From Cinclus cinclus (taxonomy: Eukaryota > Chordata > Aves > Passeriformes > Cinclidae): 64,000 nt of DNA. Positions within the stretch are counted from its first letter, which is position 1; each line of letters opens with the position of its first letter. The notes beneath the pieces are model-generated. The model did not search any database. It was not told the DNA's origin and saw only the letters and a program-made list of their open reading frames with translations. This document shows, piece after piece, positions 1 to 14,000 of this stretch. The DNA lies in the NCBI RefSeq assembly GCF_963662255.1, contig NC_085051.1:50755101-50819100 (forward strand). The letters run 5' to 3'. A program made the position numbers and the translations under genes.

Positions 1-3000
1 CCATGTCATCTTCACAAGAAACCTTTGATCAGAGAATTTTATTTGAATTTTAATATACTTACCAATTCTGTGATTTAGAAATGTATGACCTATTTTGAGT
101 AACAGCATTTGAATGCTGCGATAGTTTTATTCTAAACTTTGTGATTAGAATAATGATTTAAAATTTTCTTTCCAGATTAGATTAGTGTATTGTGAGCAGA
201 ACTTTCCCTTCCCCCTGCACTCTTTCTTTGGCATGTAATGTGGCTTGAAGTTTGCTGCTTAACACTAAATTTGTCTTTGTAATTTGGCCAGTGCATAGTA
301 GTGATGTTTTGTGTTCCCTATTAAAATCTAAGGTTTTGTGACTCATCTAGGATAGCTTTGTTTCCAAGAGTTGAGGGGGAAAAGGGGGGTGGGGGGAAGT
401 AAGGAAGGAGAATGCAGACAGTACCTTTCCCAGTAGGGATGCTGGTGCAGGCTACAGGCTTGCACAAGCTTTGCCTTTCTAAAGGAGACAATCAGTCATT
501 CTTTCTCCCCCAGCAGATTGCAAAGTATTACAATGGTGCAAAACTCTGACAATGGAGATCAAAAGGAAGAACCAGGAACAAAGAAAACATAAAGAGCTTT
601 GTTTGCAGGGAGAATAAAATACTTTAATATGATAAATTCCTGTTCTTCTAAACTCTAAACACATGGCCCCAAGGAAATGGTTCAGTCGCCTGGAATTAAT
701 GTTGTGTGTTCTGTTGGGGGGCAGCGATGGTTTGTAAGTGGCACACACACATACTCTGAATTGAACCTTCAGTGAAATGCTCTGTGCAACACTTGCCTCT
801 CAAAGAAAATGCTTTAAAATATTTGGAATATAAATTTAAGAAGAAATCCCTCTCCATTGAACTTCGGGTGGTAAAGCTATTACGCTGCTTCACAGTATCT
901 CTAACAATTAAAGTTATTAGTGCATTTTGCTCAGAGGCATAATGAAATTCAAGTCATATGTTATTCCTGAGTTCATTCTAATTGATTTAAATGAGGGTCA
1001 GAATGAGTGCTAGACAAAATATTAATGCCATCACTTTCTGTCTTAAGAGCATTGTGTGCTGGTTTTTAATTTCTTTTATTAAAAAGCTTTTGTATTTTCC
1101 CAAACAATTTTAGTAATAAAGTATATATCTTTTTAATTTTGGCCAGATTTGTTCACCACAATTCAGTAATGCAACTACCTGAAACATTCATGCTATGCAG
1201 TGGTATATGTATGTATATATGAGGACTTATTTTCTTGTCTTTGCTGTTGCTTTTTTAATAGTCTTTGTCTTTTAGCTGGATCATCTGTCGTGTTCCTTCA
1301 AATATCGTCTTTGATTTCTTTTATTTCTTTTATTTTTTAATTTTTGAGTCGCTGTACGGATGGTCAGTCTATTGGGGCGCTGCTGAGATTTTGTCATTCA
1401 AAGATACATTGATGTTCTTAAATGTATGGTTTGAAATGATCAAACATCTAACTGAGTCAATAAGCACTTTGTTTACTCTTGCACGTGACTTCATATCTTG
1501 AAAGCATGCAATTTTGTCTTTTAATGTAAGTCTTGTAAATGTCTTGTTTCCACATTTTATTGTTGCATTCACTTTTTATTCTGCTTTGTTTATGCACCTC
1601 TCAATCTGGATTAAGCAGGTCTGTGAATCTTCTCAATGCATGCAAACTGAAAAAGCCTGCTCTAAGGTGAGGGATCCTTAATAGCTTTGTAGTGTTGAAG
1701 TTCAGTTGTTTTTCCTTTCCATTTCAACACATAGAAAGTGGGTGTTTTAGTAAAAGCATTAACATGATAGAATTGTAATAATTATTGTCATTTTTAACAT
1801 TTTCAGAAGTAAGTGTCTAAAACTTACTCATCATTGATAAATGCATCACACAACTTAGATAATAATGTCAGTGATGGTATCTGCATTATTTCATACTAAC
1901 ATAATTTTTTAATGGGAGTATTAGACTACATTGCTGTTTTAAGTTAAAAATTGTGCAACTAAATGCTATCCTTTTACATAATTTCAAATGCTCTCCTTTC
2001 ATATCACTAATGGGGAATTCAAATTCTGGAATCCAGTTATACTCTTACAAACCTGTAAGTTAAATGACTATTTTCTGTCATTTTAAATTCCTCCTCAGAT
2101 GACAGTGGATCTACTAGAGCCATGGATATAATCACTGGTGTTTAACAGTCTAGCTAATAAAATGTGTATAATGCCAAAAATCAGTTGATATAATGGAGTT
2201 ATAATCCTTGTTTCCAACCACAATATTTCTCACTGCGCTTTTGTTGTTGTTGAAAGCTTAAAATAAAATTTGTCAGAAGATAGCATTACTAATTAGTTTA
2301 AGTAGCGATGGACATAAATCATAAGGGTTTAAATAATTTTACACCTGTGGTTAGAGTAGTTGTTATAGTGATATGAGACTGCATTATTCAGAAAGAAGAT
2401 AGAATTAAACTTTTAAATTTTAGTCCCAGCCTTTCATTTCTTATCCTGTATTTAATCTTCTGAATGTTGACAGCTATAAAAACAAAACCCCAAGCAATAT
2501 TAAAATTAGTTTCAAATTGTTTCTGTAACTTAATTTTTTTTCTAAGATTAGTATACTTTGATAATGTCCTTAATTTAATTTGGTGTAGGCTGATGTTGAC
2601 GCCTCTTATCCTTAATGAAGAAAATATGTGTCAACATGAGCCTACACTGAAATTTTCTTAACTGGGAAAGAATGCCAAAATAAAGAATTGATCCCGACAA
2701 TTCACACAGGATGTTTCTGTTATTAATGTATATAATAGTGGAAGGCGCATGCTAATAAAACTATTTAATGTGGAATAAACATTTTCAGTATCAAGGTTTT
2801 ATTTTTAAACTGGAATAGTATTAACTTGGATGATGTTATGAGATGCAGGGAGAATAGTTAAATTAACAGTATATTCTTTGATTTACTGGAGAAGGTTTTT
2901 TTCATGCATTTGACATTGAGATGACTCGGATAATGTTAGTCTAGCATAGGAAGTACACTTCTGAAATTAAGACAGAACTAAATTCTTGTTGCTGCCTCTT

Positions 3001-4921
3001 CTCTTCCCCATGAATGTATTTTGTTCTGTCTTTGTGTCATTTTGCATTCTGCTTGCTCTCTTACATTGCTTTTTCCACAGAAACACTATTTTTAAAATTT
3101 CAGCTTAATCATTTGAAGCTTGTTTTTTATTACAAGAATGCAGCACTGAACATCTGTCCTAGCATCGCATGTACCTGAAGGTTTTTTTGTCAAGCTGCCT
3201 GGGATGCACCTTAACATGCATCACCTCTGCAGATCTGTCCCTGGATGGGCGCTGCCTTCTTTCCAGAAGGGCAACTGCTTTACAGAAAGACTCTGGTTCA
3301 GGTGTTCCCATCGTTTCTGTAACTGAGTCTCAGCTGAGGTGTTGAAACATTCCCCTCCTTGCTGGTAAAAAGACATAGGGGAAAAGAAATAAGTTTGGGT
3401 GTTTTTTTTAAAGCAGATGGTGCACAGTTGCTAAGCTAAGCATTTTTTGACCAGACAGAAAAGTCTATCTCGGTTCCTCTAGTTATGGAGAGGCAACTTG
3501 CACCACACGTAAGGTGGGACAGAGCCAGAGGAGCTGGCTGAGATGATGGAATAGGGATAGCTATTAAGGACTGATGAGCAGGTTTGGAGTAGCCCTCAAG
3601 AATGCATGAGAGGAGTATTCTGGTAAGCAGAGCGTCTCTGGGGGTGTATGGAGGCCAAGGGGGAGGTGGCTGGGGATGATAAGAGGCGTGACTAGGATGA
3701 GACTAACCTTAAAGGAGAAAATACTGAAGTTTTCACAGTGGGATGGAGCTTGTGGTTGGGATTTGGGCAGAAAGATGTGAGCTTGAAAGCAGTCACTGGT
3801 GTCTCTGGTTTCTGGGGTGAGAGAGCTGCTGAAGGTGGTTATTTAGTACGGAGATTTTATGGCTTAAAGGGGATATTTGCTCTGTGCTTTTTGTGGGACT
3901 GAAATGGGGGAAAATGAGACCCTGACACTGAGTCCTGTGGTTCAGCTGCTACCAGGGGGGTGATTCCTGCCTCAGTCTGGGTACTGCTGCCTGAGCCTCT
4001 CTGCTGCAAAGGGACTGCAGCAACGTGTAAAGCATTACCTGCTTTGCGGCCTCACCCTTAGCTGCTCCCTCTCGCTAGGAAGCACTGCTTTAGGGAGAAG
4101 TGCTTTGGTCTCCTATAAAGCGTAAGTTCTGACTGAGCTTCTCTTAATTTACTAAGTAACACTGCTTATGTTTTGGCTCAGGTTTTTCCATCAGAGAGTG
4201 CTGGATGTCTAAGGGGTGCCATAAAGCCACACAGGAGCTCCTTTGATAGGTGTCTTGGCAGGAAGGATGGTTGAAGAGTGAGAGGGTAGGGTGAGCTTTA
4301 AGCCTTTGAGAAACCTCCTGTCTGGACATGTGGGGAATCTAATCTATTCATACATACAACTAGGAAGCATAGGAAGCATACATTTTTGTCAGTAATAAAA
4401 AAAAATGCACGTTAGCTTACCCTTAATTGCAGTTTGGAGTATGTTAAGACTAGCTTTGAACCACAGAGTAATTGATATTGGATGAGGACCCAAAGTTAGC
4501 TTGCTTGTGTTCAAATTTTGACAATAATTTTGGCATTCTCTGTAGTCTGGCTGGAAATGTCAGGCAATATGCTTTCTCTTTAAATCTTTCACTTCTTTGT
4601 AAGAGAATCCAAAAGTTTAGAAGTATGGTGTGGTAGTCAGACATTTGAAACATGACCTGGAAAAATGATTGCAACTACTCTATGAAATTGATTTAGCCCA
4701 TCTACTATTTTATGATCAAGGAAAAAGCAGTATGTTTGTCTCTGTAGCACCAGGTACTTAGCAAAACTCTTACATAGGCTCTTTAACAAATCAAGATTTT
4801 TTAAAAATCATAGTTATTGCTTTAGGATCAGTGTTCTACTTGATACATTTCTCAAAAATATTTATTGTAGCATATATACCTTTACCAGTGCCACTGTGAA
4901 ACTTGCTCCTTGTTTTATTAG
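1..4921 (+). other. EML1 intron (5' end outside the window)
   Basis: AT-rich intronic sequence ahead of the first confident EML1 exon. The open frames here are short and lack coding character. Apart from the 48-nt exon candidate at 1619-1666 and a GC-richer patch at about 3.45-4.1 kb of unknown origin, I recognise nothing. The upstream coiled-coil exons of EML1 were not found here. Confidence 0.7.
1619..1666 (+). CDS. Candidate alternative EML1 exon (48 nt)
   Basis: Acceptor GGATTAAGCAG|GTCTG after a T/C-rich stretch, and a strong donor CTCTAAG|GTGAGG. The 48 nt are symmetric. Read in phase 2, the phase required before the exon at 4922, they are open (SVNLLNACKLKKPAL). Inclusion would add 16 residues to the basic linker. 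Splice signals and frame are the only support, and chance pairs of sites occur in introns of this size. Confidence 0.28.
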
Positions 4922-5056
4922 CACCATTAAGAGAACCAGTTCAGCTGAGCGTGTGTCCCCAGGAGGTCGGAGGGAAAGCTATGGAGATTCCAAAGGGAGT
5001 CGCAACCGCACTGGTTCCACCAGCAGTTCATCTAGTGGTAAAAAGAACAGTGAAAG
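4922..5056 (+). CDS. EML1: EML1 exon: basic Ser-rich linker
   Basis: Acceptor TTATTAG|C and donor GAAAG|GTAATG. The exon starts with one base of a split codon and ends with AG of a Ser codon. It encodes TIKRTSSAERVSPGGRRES followed by an Arg/Ser-rich stretch and GKKNS. This basic, presumably disordered segment lies between the N-terminal coiled coil and the HELP motif. In the EML family the basic linker contributes to microtubule binding. It is the first exon identified with confidence in the window. Confidence 0.93.
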
Positions 5057-8000
5057 GTAATGTTATCTAAGTATCTATCCCCTTTCTCTACCTCCTGCTC
5101 TAATAATGAAATTAGTTTCTTTAGTAAACTTAGTTTTTCTTGTTTAAAATATTGGAAGATTTCTTTTTTCACAAAGATCCATTTTTTTTTGACCAAAGTA
5201 TCTATTAAAACATTTGAAATAAAACAGGTTTTCATATTTAGATTAAATTTATTTGCCTTATTTCCAAACTATAAACAGTTTGAGAACTTAGAGTTTCCTG
5301 AGAAAGTTCATAATTATTAAACATGCCTTTTCTAATACCTCAGTGGTTTCCCTTGGTCTTCATATTCCTGACAAGTACTTCTTTAAGTTTCTGATTGTGG
5401 TGCATTGACCCCAGTTGGCATCTAAGTACCACACAGCCATTCACTTCCTGTCCTTCAGTGAGGTGAGGAGAAGAAAATAGGAAGAGCAAAAGTGAGAAAA
5501 CTCATAAATCAAGATAAAGGTAGTTTAAGAAGTGAAGGAAAGAGGAAGAAAAACTGAAACAATTATTGAGAAGTATTCAGTCACCACATCCCACATGTAG
5601 ACTGATGTCCAGCCAGTCTCTGAACTATGAATGCCTTGATCTGAGAGCCAGATTAAAGATAAATGGAGAGGTTTACTTGCAAGTGCTGTTCAGTGAAGCA
5701 GAATGAAGTGGTGTCTATCTCTGTGTATCTCTGATCATGCTTCTCTGTGCTGCTGATAGCACAGAGAAAAGAGATATCTTGTTCAAGGATTTCAGACTTA
5801 GGATAGCCTTGAACAAATAGCTGTTTTGTTGAGGTTCATCAGTATTGTTAGTATAGGTCAAGCAGTTCTCTCCTGTATTTCCTAGTCAAAATTTAGTTTT
5901 GGCCATTTCACTTGACCTGTTCTATTGCAGTTTCCTTTGTGAAAAACAGTGTTGATGGTACTGTTTTGTTGTGTCACAGATGATGCGGCCAGAAAAATAT
6001 ATTGTTAATGAAGCTCAATTAATAACTTAATTTACCTGCTCTGTTTGGGCATCAATGCCATTACACAAGTCATTGTCAATGGTGTGGCACAAAATGTTCC
6101 TTCCTTTTTATCATGTCAGCATATTTGCTTGAGTAAGGAATGACTGAGCTGGTTGTGTACTGTATTATTTTACAGCCCAAATATGGGTGATTACATTATT
6201 AATAGCTTGATTTCTGGTTTATGTTTTCAACTATGAAGCAAGACAGCAAGTGTGCAAACTGTGGAACTTAGAATTTAAGTTATGGGTTGGGATAAAAGGG
6301 CAGATTAGTAAGGGTGGCACTTTTGTGGCTGTTGGCTACAAGCTGCCTGAACAGGAAGGAACTGCGTGGGGTCTTTTACAGGTAGCTTGAAGAAGCCTCA
6401 AAGTCATAGGCCCTGGTTCTTGTGGGACACTTTAACTTCCTGGACATCTGCTGAAGAAGCAACACAGCAAAACACAAACAGTCCAGATGGTTCCTGGAAA
6501 GCACTGTTGACAACTTCCTGTCATAGGTGGTGGAAGATCCCACAAGGAATAGCGTGCTGCTTGACCCTGTGATAGCAAGCAGGGAAGGCCTTGTTGGAGA
6601 CGTGAAGGTTGGGGCAGCTTTGGCTGTCATTACTATGAGGTGGAGCTCAGTACCAGGAGGGGATGAAGCAGGGCAGCAAGTAAGATATTAACCATGGTCT
6701 TCAAAGGAGTTCACTTTAGCTTGCTCAGGGATCTTAGAAGAATCCCATGGGAACAGGACCTGCAGGGAAAAGGGATACAAGAGAGTTGGTTTATATTCAA
6801 GGATCACTTCTTCCAGGCTCAAGAACAATGAATCCAGATGAACAAGAAATCAGGAAAAGTGGGCAAGGGACCGGCATGCATGGATAAAGGAGAAGGTGTT
6901 CTAGTGGACAAGCTGTCCATGGGTCAGCAGTGTGCCCTTGTGGCCAGGAAGGCCAGTGGAATCTTAGAGTGCATTAGGAAGAGCATTGCCAGCAGGTTGA
7001 GGGAGGTGATCCTATATAAAATCATAGAATTGCCAGGGTTGGAAGAAACCTTTTAGGTCTTCAAGTCCAACTATTCAGTTCTGTCCTTCTACTCAGCCCT
7101 GGTGAGGCACATCAGGAGTGCTGTGTTCAGTTCTGGGCTCCTCAGTGCAAGAGGGACATGGAGCTCCTGGAGTGAGTCCAGCTACAAAGTTGATCAAGGA
7201 ACAGGAGCATGTCTCTTACAAGGAAAGGCTGAAGTAGCTGGGCCTGTTCAGCCTCAAGAAGAGGCAGCTCAGAGGGGACCTCATCAATGTCTACAAGCAT
7301 CTGAATGTGGGGTGTCAAGAAGATGGAGCCAGGTTCTTCTTGGTGGTGCCAGCAATAACTGGAGGCAATGGGCAGAAACTGATGCACAGGAATAGGAGGA
7401 ATACTTTTTTACCATGTGGGTGACCAAGCACTGGAACTCTCTCTAGAGAGATTGTGGAGTCTCCCTCAGTGGAAATAACTGAGAACTGTCTGGACACAAT
7501 TCTGTGCTGTGTGCTCTGGTATAAACTTGCGTGAGCAGAGAGGTTGAGCCGGATGAACGACCGTGGTCCCTTCCAACCTGTCCTGTTCTGTGACTCAGTG
7601 AAAGGCTTAGTAAATTAAGGGAATAATGAAAAAAATTTAAATACTATCAGAGAAAATGTTATAAAATTGTAACCAAGGAAGATGTAATATTTACACTAAT
7701 TAGCGTCTTGTTTGCATTCTGCATCTGTGCATGTGAATGAAGTTTTGATACGCCAACAGAATTCCACAGGACTGGGCTGCTGGTACTTATGGAAATTTGA
7801 CTCTATCCTAGTATCTGAATTTCCTTCCCTTAAAATTTTTGTACTATAATTATAAGCAACAAATAACTAATAGATGTGGGTTTCATTTTGTTTCTAAGAT
7901 TTTTGTACTTCAAGATTTCTGAAAGACAAATATAACTGAAAAAAATTTACTGTAGCAATACATAATATCTATAAAGAAATATTACTTTTGAGAGGAAAAG

Positions 8001-11000
8001 CAATCTATTATTAGTTTACTTAGGAACAAAGCGTCTTTCTGGATATGCAGATTTGAACAAAATCTTTTCTCAGACACTTGTAACACAGAGAATGTGTATC
8101 TGCACACATCTGAATCTGCAAGCCAAGCATCAACAATCTTAGGTACAAGTGAGCCTGAAAGATTTGAAAGGCAAAACCAGGCAAAACCAAGCAAAACCCA
8201 CAATGACCAGTGGAGGGACAGCTGAAAAAAAAACAGCTCACTCTTAATTTAAGCTGCAAATTCTGTGAAGTGTTGCAATGATGCGTAACTTCATGCAGCT
8301 ACTTTGCCTTGGTGAAGTCATTAGCATGGAGCTGCTGTTTTCTGTATTGACCTCTTGAAATGGTTGATTTTTTTTCTAAGGATTTGCTTTTCATTTTGCA
8401 TCTATGTATGACTTCCTAATCTATCACACACATGAAATCGTATCAACTGACATTATGTGGTGACCTCATTGATTAAAATAACCTTATCTTCTATAAGCAA
8501 AACAAACGTCTTATGGATACATTTTGTTAAAAAAACACATTTTAATACTTAGATGGGTAGGCTTGTTTCTGGAATATGAACAGAATCATTTCACCTAGCA
8601 ATGGTGAATCTCATTGCTTTTCCAATTTGCTGTAGTAATTTACTGTAGTTTTTGAAAAGGTTTTAACAAACAAGATCCTGCAGTGCCCTTGCTCTGTGTA
8701 TTTTATCTGATATAAAAAATCATATTAAATCAATTGCCCAAACGATTAATTCAGTGTGTGTTGTGCAGTGGAAGATCTACATGTCAAAATCTAAGTACAA
8801 TGCAGTGCTTTGCAAAGTCTGTTTTATGGATATATCTCCGATCCTGCTACCTGTTTAAGGTGACAATTGTCTGAAATTAGTTATATGTCAAAGCTACTAA
8901 ACACATAAAGTGAGACTATTAGTTAGGTTATTCACTTAAGGAAAGCTATGACTTTTAGGAGCTATATAGATGTATTGTATGCTTGAAAATTGATTCCAAA
9001 ACAGCTGAGAAATAAAAAACATTGCAACAAAATAATGGTTATCAGCAAAATGTTTTGGTTTTGCTCCAAAGTTGACCACAGTACTTGAGATGCATTTCTA
9101 ATTTTTACATACTATTTCAACAGAAACTCAATGGGTATGTAGTTTTTTAGTTGTTAGGCCACAAGAGGTTGAGCAGCAGCACTGATCAGAAATCACTCAC
9201 TTAGGACTTGGGGAAGAGGTCCAGCACACAAGGCAGGCAATGCTTAAGTAAAGTGCAAGTATTCCAAGGAACTGATCAAGAGCATGTATTAGATTGCCTC
9301 AACTGGTGCTCATGATGCTGGTACCACAGCGGTAACAATCATTGTATGGTTAGAGACTTTTGCCCTCATTTCTGTCCCTCACAGCCTGTTCAGCACCACA
9401 GCTTTCACCTCCTTGAAGAATGAGTGTCCTTATCCTGTGGAAGAGGCTGACTAAAAACTTGCCTCATGCTTCCTCTCAAAACTGAGCCACCATGCAAAAT
9501 ACAAAGCAAGAGTTACGGGAAGGAAAATGATGATTCTGTACTCTGGGAACTAAGACTGGTCCCGAAAGCTGACTGTATGTGTGAAAGAGTGAGGAAGAGT
9601 GTGTTGACCTAACCATCCCCCCACAGTCAGTTTGTGTCCTTGACCCCTTTGCATCCCTTCCAGCCCGAGATATTCTGTGACTGTGTTTTTCAAAGCATAT
9701 AAGGTTGTAGGCTGTTATGCAAAGCCAGAATGCTATAGAAAGCTCTTTCAAGGAGCTTTAAGCATAAGGAGATGATCATAATCTCCCATGCTACTATGAA
9801 GAGCCCTTACTCCTGTAGCTATCAGCCAGGAGTAAGCCTTCCTGAGGATTAGTTAAGTAGGATGTGACTCAAGTTCAGGAAAAAGGGTAGCCAGAGCTCT
9901 GAGCTGTGTGTGGTTAAGGTTTGTATAATTAGAAAATACAGCTGATTTGCTTTATTATTGTTGTGAATCAAGACTTTCATATTTGCTTGATTAGCTTGAA
10001 TAGGTTGGCATGGTCTGTTCGGAGCTAGGGACTATTTTGTCTCTAATATGGCAGCATATCTGACTAGTGCTCCATCCCATAAAGTGGTTTTTGTTTTCTA
10101 AAAATATCTTCATTCAAAAGAGAAAATGTTCATCTTGATGTTAACAATGGCAGCACATCATGCTATTTATATAAATGGCATTGGCTGTGTATGCCAGTTT
10201 GAACAATATATTTTGATGCATGATTAACACAAAGGCTGATATTATGGAACGTTGCTACATCGGATGTAGAATCAGAATTTGGTTTGGTTTGGGCTTTTAC
10301 TTTAAGTAAAGTATTATTCTCAATATAAGTGTCAAACCAAAGCAAAGTGAAAAGTGCAATAGATTTATTTGCTACATCTTTCATTTAAGGAGAGAGAAAT
10401 TTTTATGCTTAGAAAAAAACTTGTGTGTGGAAATCCAACACAGTCTTGTTTCTTTTTTCGATTTTTCTCCTTATCTGCCCACTGCAGTCTAGGAGAGAGT
10501 GTTGAGATAGCATCAAGCTCTAGGAATACTTCACGCTTCAGCATTTCTCCGTCAGAATGATAGGGGCTTCAACCCTTTTGGGATCACCCTAAGAAACTTA
10601 CAGCAGTTATCTGATGCTTCAAAAGTTTTATTGCATTAAAAAAGAGGGAACTGGGAAGAAAAAAACTTGCCTAATATAGCTTTGTGTCCCTTCCATTCTT
10701 CATCAGAAACAACACTCTCAAACTTGATTGACACCCTTTGCCTTGAGGGGCAAAGGACAAAAAACCCCCGAATGACTAGCATTTCTTAACAAAGATTCCT
10801 TCCTTTTGGCCAAGGTACTACTGTCCAGGAGCTTCTCAACGTGCTGTATATATTTTCCCCTCAAGTTTCCCCAAATATTTTATCAAGACAAAAAAGAAAA
10901 ACCCATTTCCAGATGTCTTGCAGGCAGATGTGCAGTAAAAAAAAAGACATTTTAATCATGTTTATATGCTTTCTGTGTTTTACCAATTATTGTCATTCAC

Positions 11001-14000
11001 CAAGGAACAACTGGGCAGTTCTATGTTTTATGTGAAGTCTTTGGAAAAAGCAGGATTTAAACTTTGGTTTGCTCCTTATATCCAGGCTGGAAACAAAAAC
11101 TGATACAGTTCCTATGTTCTCCTGTAACTGGACTAACTTCACAGAAGAAGAGAATTCGGTAGTTACTGGAGGAAAATCTGTAATTTTGAGAATGAAATGA
11201 ATATTGAATGTAAAAGTGCTATCAAGAATGTTTAACTGTGCTTGCCTGGGGGTTTACTTTGTAAATAATTTAATTGAAAAAGTATTTTTATTCATACATA
11301 AACTCAACAAAAATTTATATTATTATATTTTTAGTTTTATGTAATATTGATACATATACAGGTGCAGACTGTATGTGCAAGCTTTTAAAATAGTAATTTC
11401 TTCATTATTTTCACAGCAAACCCAAGGAACCAATGTTCAGTGCAGGTAGGAACTTTTAAAATTTTTAAGCAGATAGTAACTGTGATAACGTATTTGGGTT
11501 CCCCCACTAGCCCCCTTTCTTCTATGGATGCCTAGAAATTGGTACTGGGGGTCTAAACATCATACTTAAAGGCTGATGGTGATATATTTTTAAAAAGTTG
11601 ATCAGTTCACTCTAGATTTTATTGATTCTATAGATTTACTTTACAACTGGGATTCTTTGTAAGAAGACAAGGACAAAAAAATGCCATGTCTTCTTACTTT
11701 GCATGTGTCTTCTCTTTCAAAGCGTTACCAAGATTTTGGTAATTAAAGCAATACCAAGTTCCAGCTATGATGCTGTCATGCTAATCATAAAATGGTGCCT
11801 TCTAAAGATTGCCACAAAGCCTTGTAATGTAATTTGTCAAATTCCAAAGGAAAGGGTGGTTTGTTACTACAATTTTGGTAATCTATCTTTAATTTGGAAA
11901 GCAGTTCAATTTTTTCCAACTTAGGTACTATCCCTGCTGAAAGATTTTGTAAGTGAAATAGTAGGTGTAAGTGAAAGCAATGTTTGTCCTTGTCATTAGA
12001 CAGTTAAAAATTTTGAAGTCTCAATAAAAATATGAAGCTGACTAGTGTATGTAGCAGTTATTTTGGTTCTGAAAAGTCAACGACAACTAAAATAAAGATT
12101 TATTTTGACAAAATAGGGAAGGGGGGAAACCCTGTTGATTTATCAGGTATATTCTTTTTATGCATAATTCTGTGACAGTAATCATACATTAAGCTGAAAA
12201 AGTTGGAGATCTTTTGTTTACGGCATGGATTGATCAGCATCCAACAAAGCTCTTAAGCCATATTTCAAGGTTTAATGTAACTGATTTTGAAGTCAATAAT
12301 ACATGAAAATAAACAAGTACTTAAGTCTCTTGTGACAATATAATCATGGTTCATGTACCTTCCATGAAAACTGATGGTTTAGAAAAAGAAAACTCCTGAT
12401 TTGCACAGAATATGCTTTCCTTGCCTAATTTTTCTGTTTCCCTTATACCATGTAAGCAAAGGTATTTGTAATATTTTTTTCTTCTGCCATTTTTCCTGTA
12501 GATAAAGGTCAGTAATTAAACAGGTGTGACACTACATTGATGTCATTCTCACATAGACAAAATTCCTACTTAAATGAATGTTTTTTTCTAAGAAGGTTAT
12601 ACTTGGTATTTTACTTAAGTATATGTTTATATAATGGAGTTTAAGCCAGTGTTTTAATGGTAGAACCAAATGGAGGCCCCTAACTGAGGAAAGAGGTTTA
12701 GAAGGTAATTACCCAGTGTATAGCTCAGTGTTTTGTCAAGCTCCAGGTTAACCTGCAGCAGACTAAGACTGGACAGCCTGTAGAGCAGGTATTTAGAGAG
12801 TTATTGTATTCAAACACATCTTTATCTAGCCCTTCTGTCTCTGTCTCTGTAATCACAAGGGAAGCGTCGTGTGACACACTGCAAAGGTAGGCTTCACTTC
12901 CAAAACCTCATAGCTCTCGAAGCAAAATGGCTCTGGTGGGATAAAAGCTCAATATATACACAGCTGTTTTCTAACTTGTGCACATTTTGCAATATTAAAA
13001 CTTCTCTAGTTCTTTTGGGTGAAACAAAAATGTTGTGCCATTTTTTATATGATCTACTGAATTATAACCCGCAGCACCTTAATAGTAATAATGGGTTATA
13101 ATTTACATTCCTGTGGATTTATTCCTAAGAATTTGAAATAGAAAAAATATGTTGAGAGAGCTATATGGCAACATGTGGATGTTCACTGTGTTTGAAATGG
13201 CATTCTGCACTTTTGCTCCAATTCGTATAGAATTTGCCCCCTTGTTGGCTGTTTTGCTGTTAGCCTAACATGATCATAGAAGCCTTTCTTTTTTCTTGCT
13301 TTTTCTTACTGAGTAGATTGTAATAAGTAAACAGACCTAGGCCTACAACTAATTTCTCATTGCTTTTTGCTTAGTGTCATAAAGCAAAGTTACATTTGGT
13401 AAACATACTATGTTGGTGTCTAAAGCTTTAGTTAAGTTGTGTAAATATGCACATTTTTGATGCATGTTTATATCTGTGATCTAATCACAGATTTATCTGC
13501 TTTTTAGAAATAGCTGTATCTTAACAGTTTTTTACACTAATCAGCGTCTTTCCGCTTTGCAATAAATGTGAATTTTACAAAGCAAAAAATGTTTGTTCTC
13601 AAGGCAAAGTCTATTAGAGAGTCTCTACCTCCGTGTATTCTTTGTACAAATTTATGCCTGCAATCGGTGGTGGTCTCCTTTGCAGATCCCACTGGCATTG
13701 ATGTGTCTTCTTATTTCAGTTCATTAGCTGTTAATTTATGCAACAACAGTATCAAATTTACAAAGCCGCAGATGTAAAAGATACATTTGTCTAGAAGTTC
13801 CACTGTTGGTCTGTCTTTGTAGTTTGATGATTGTCTGTCTTTATATCTATATCTTTACATTTAGAACTCTACTGTCTTATAAACTTACTTAAGAAAAGTA
13901 TGAAAAAAGGATGTAGATTGATTGTGTAGATAACGTATGTGGGTTAGGAACAACAACAAATAGAGGTGGAATATTACCACAAGTTGGAAATAAATATACA

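Larger units (their letters stand above)
5057..11416 (+). other. EML1 intron, 6.4 kb
   Basis: Contains the 1.2-kb CR1 element at about 6.4-7.6 kb with a nested CR1 insertion. It also holds a short tandem run of a 10-bp GCAAAACCA-like unit at 8171-8199. The rest, including 9.15-9.8 kb, shows nothing I recognise. Confidence 0.8.

Noticed and set aside
7102..7395. 97-codon open frame in the 7-kb region
   Set aside because: It is translated CR1 3' sequence in a non-coding frame, not a host gene.
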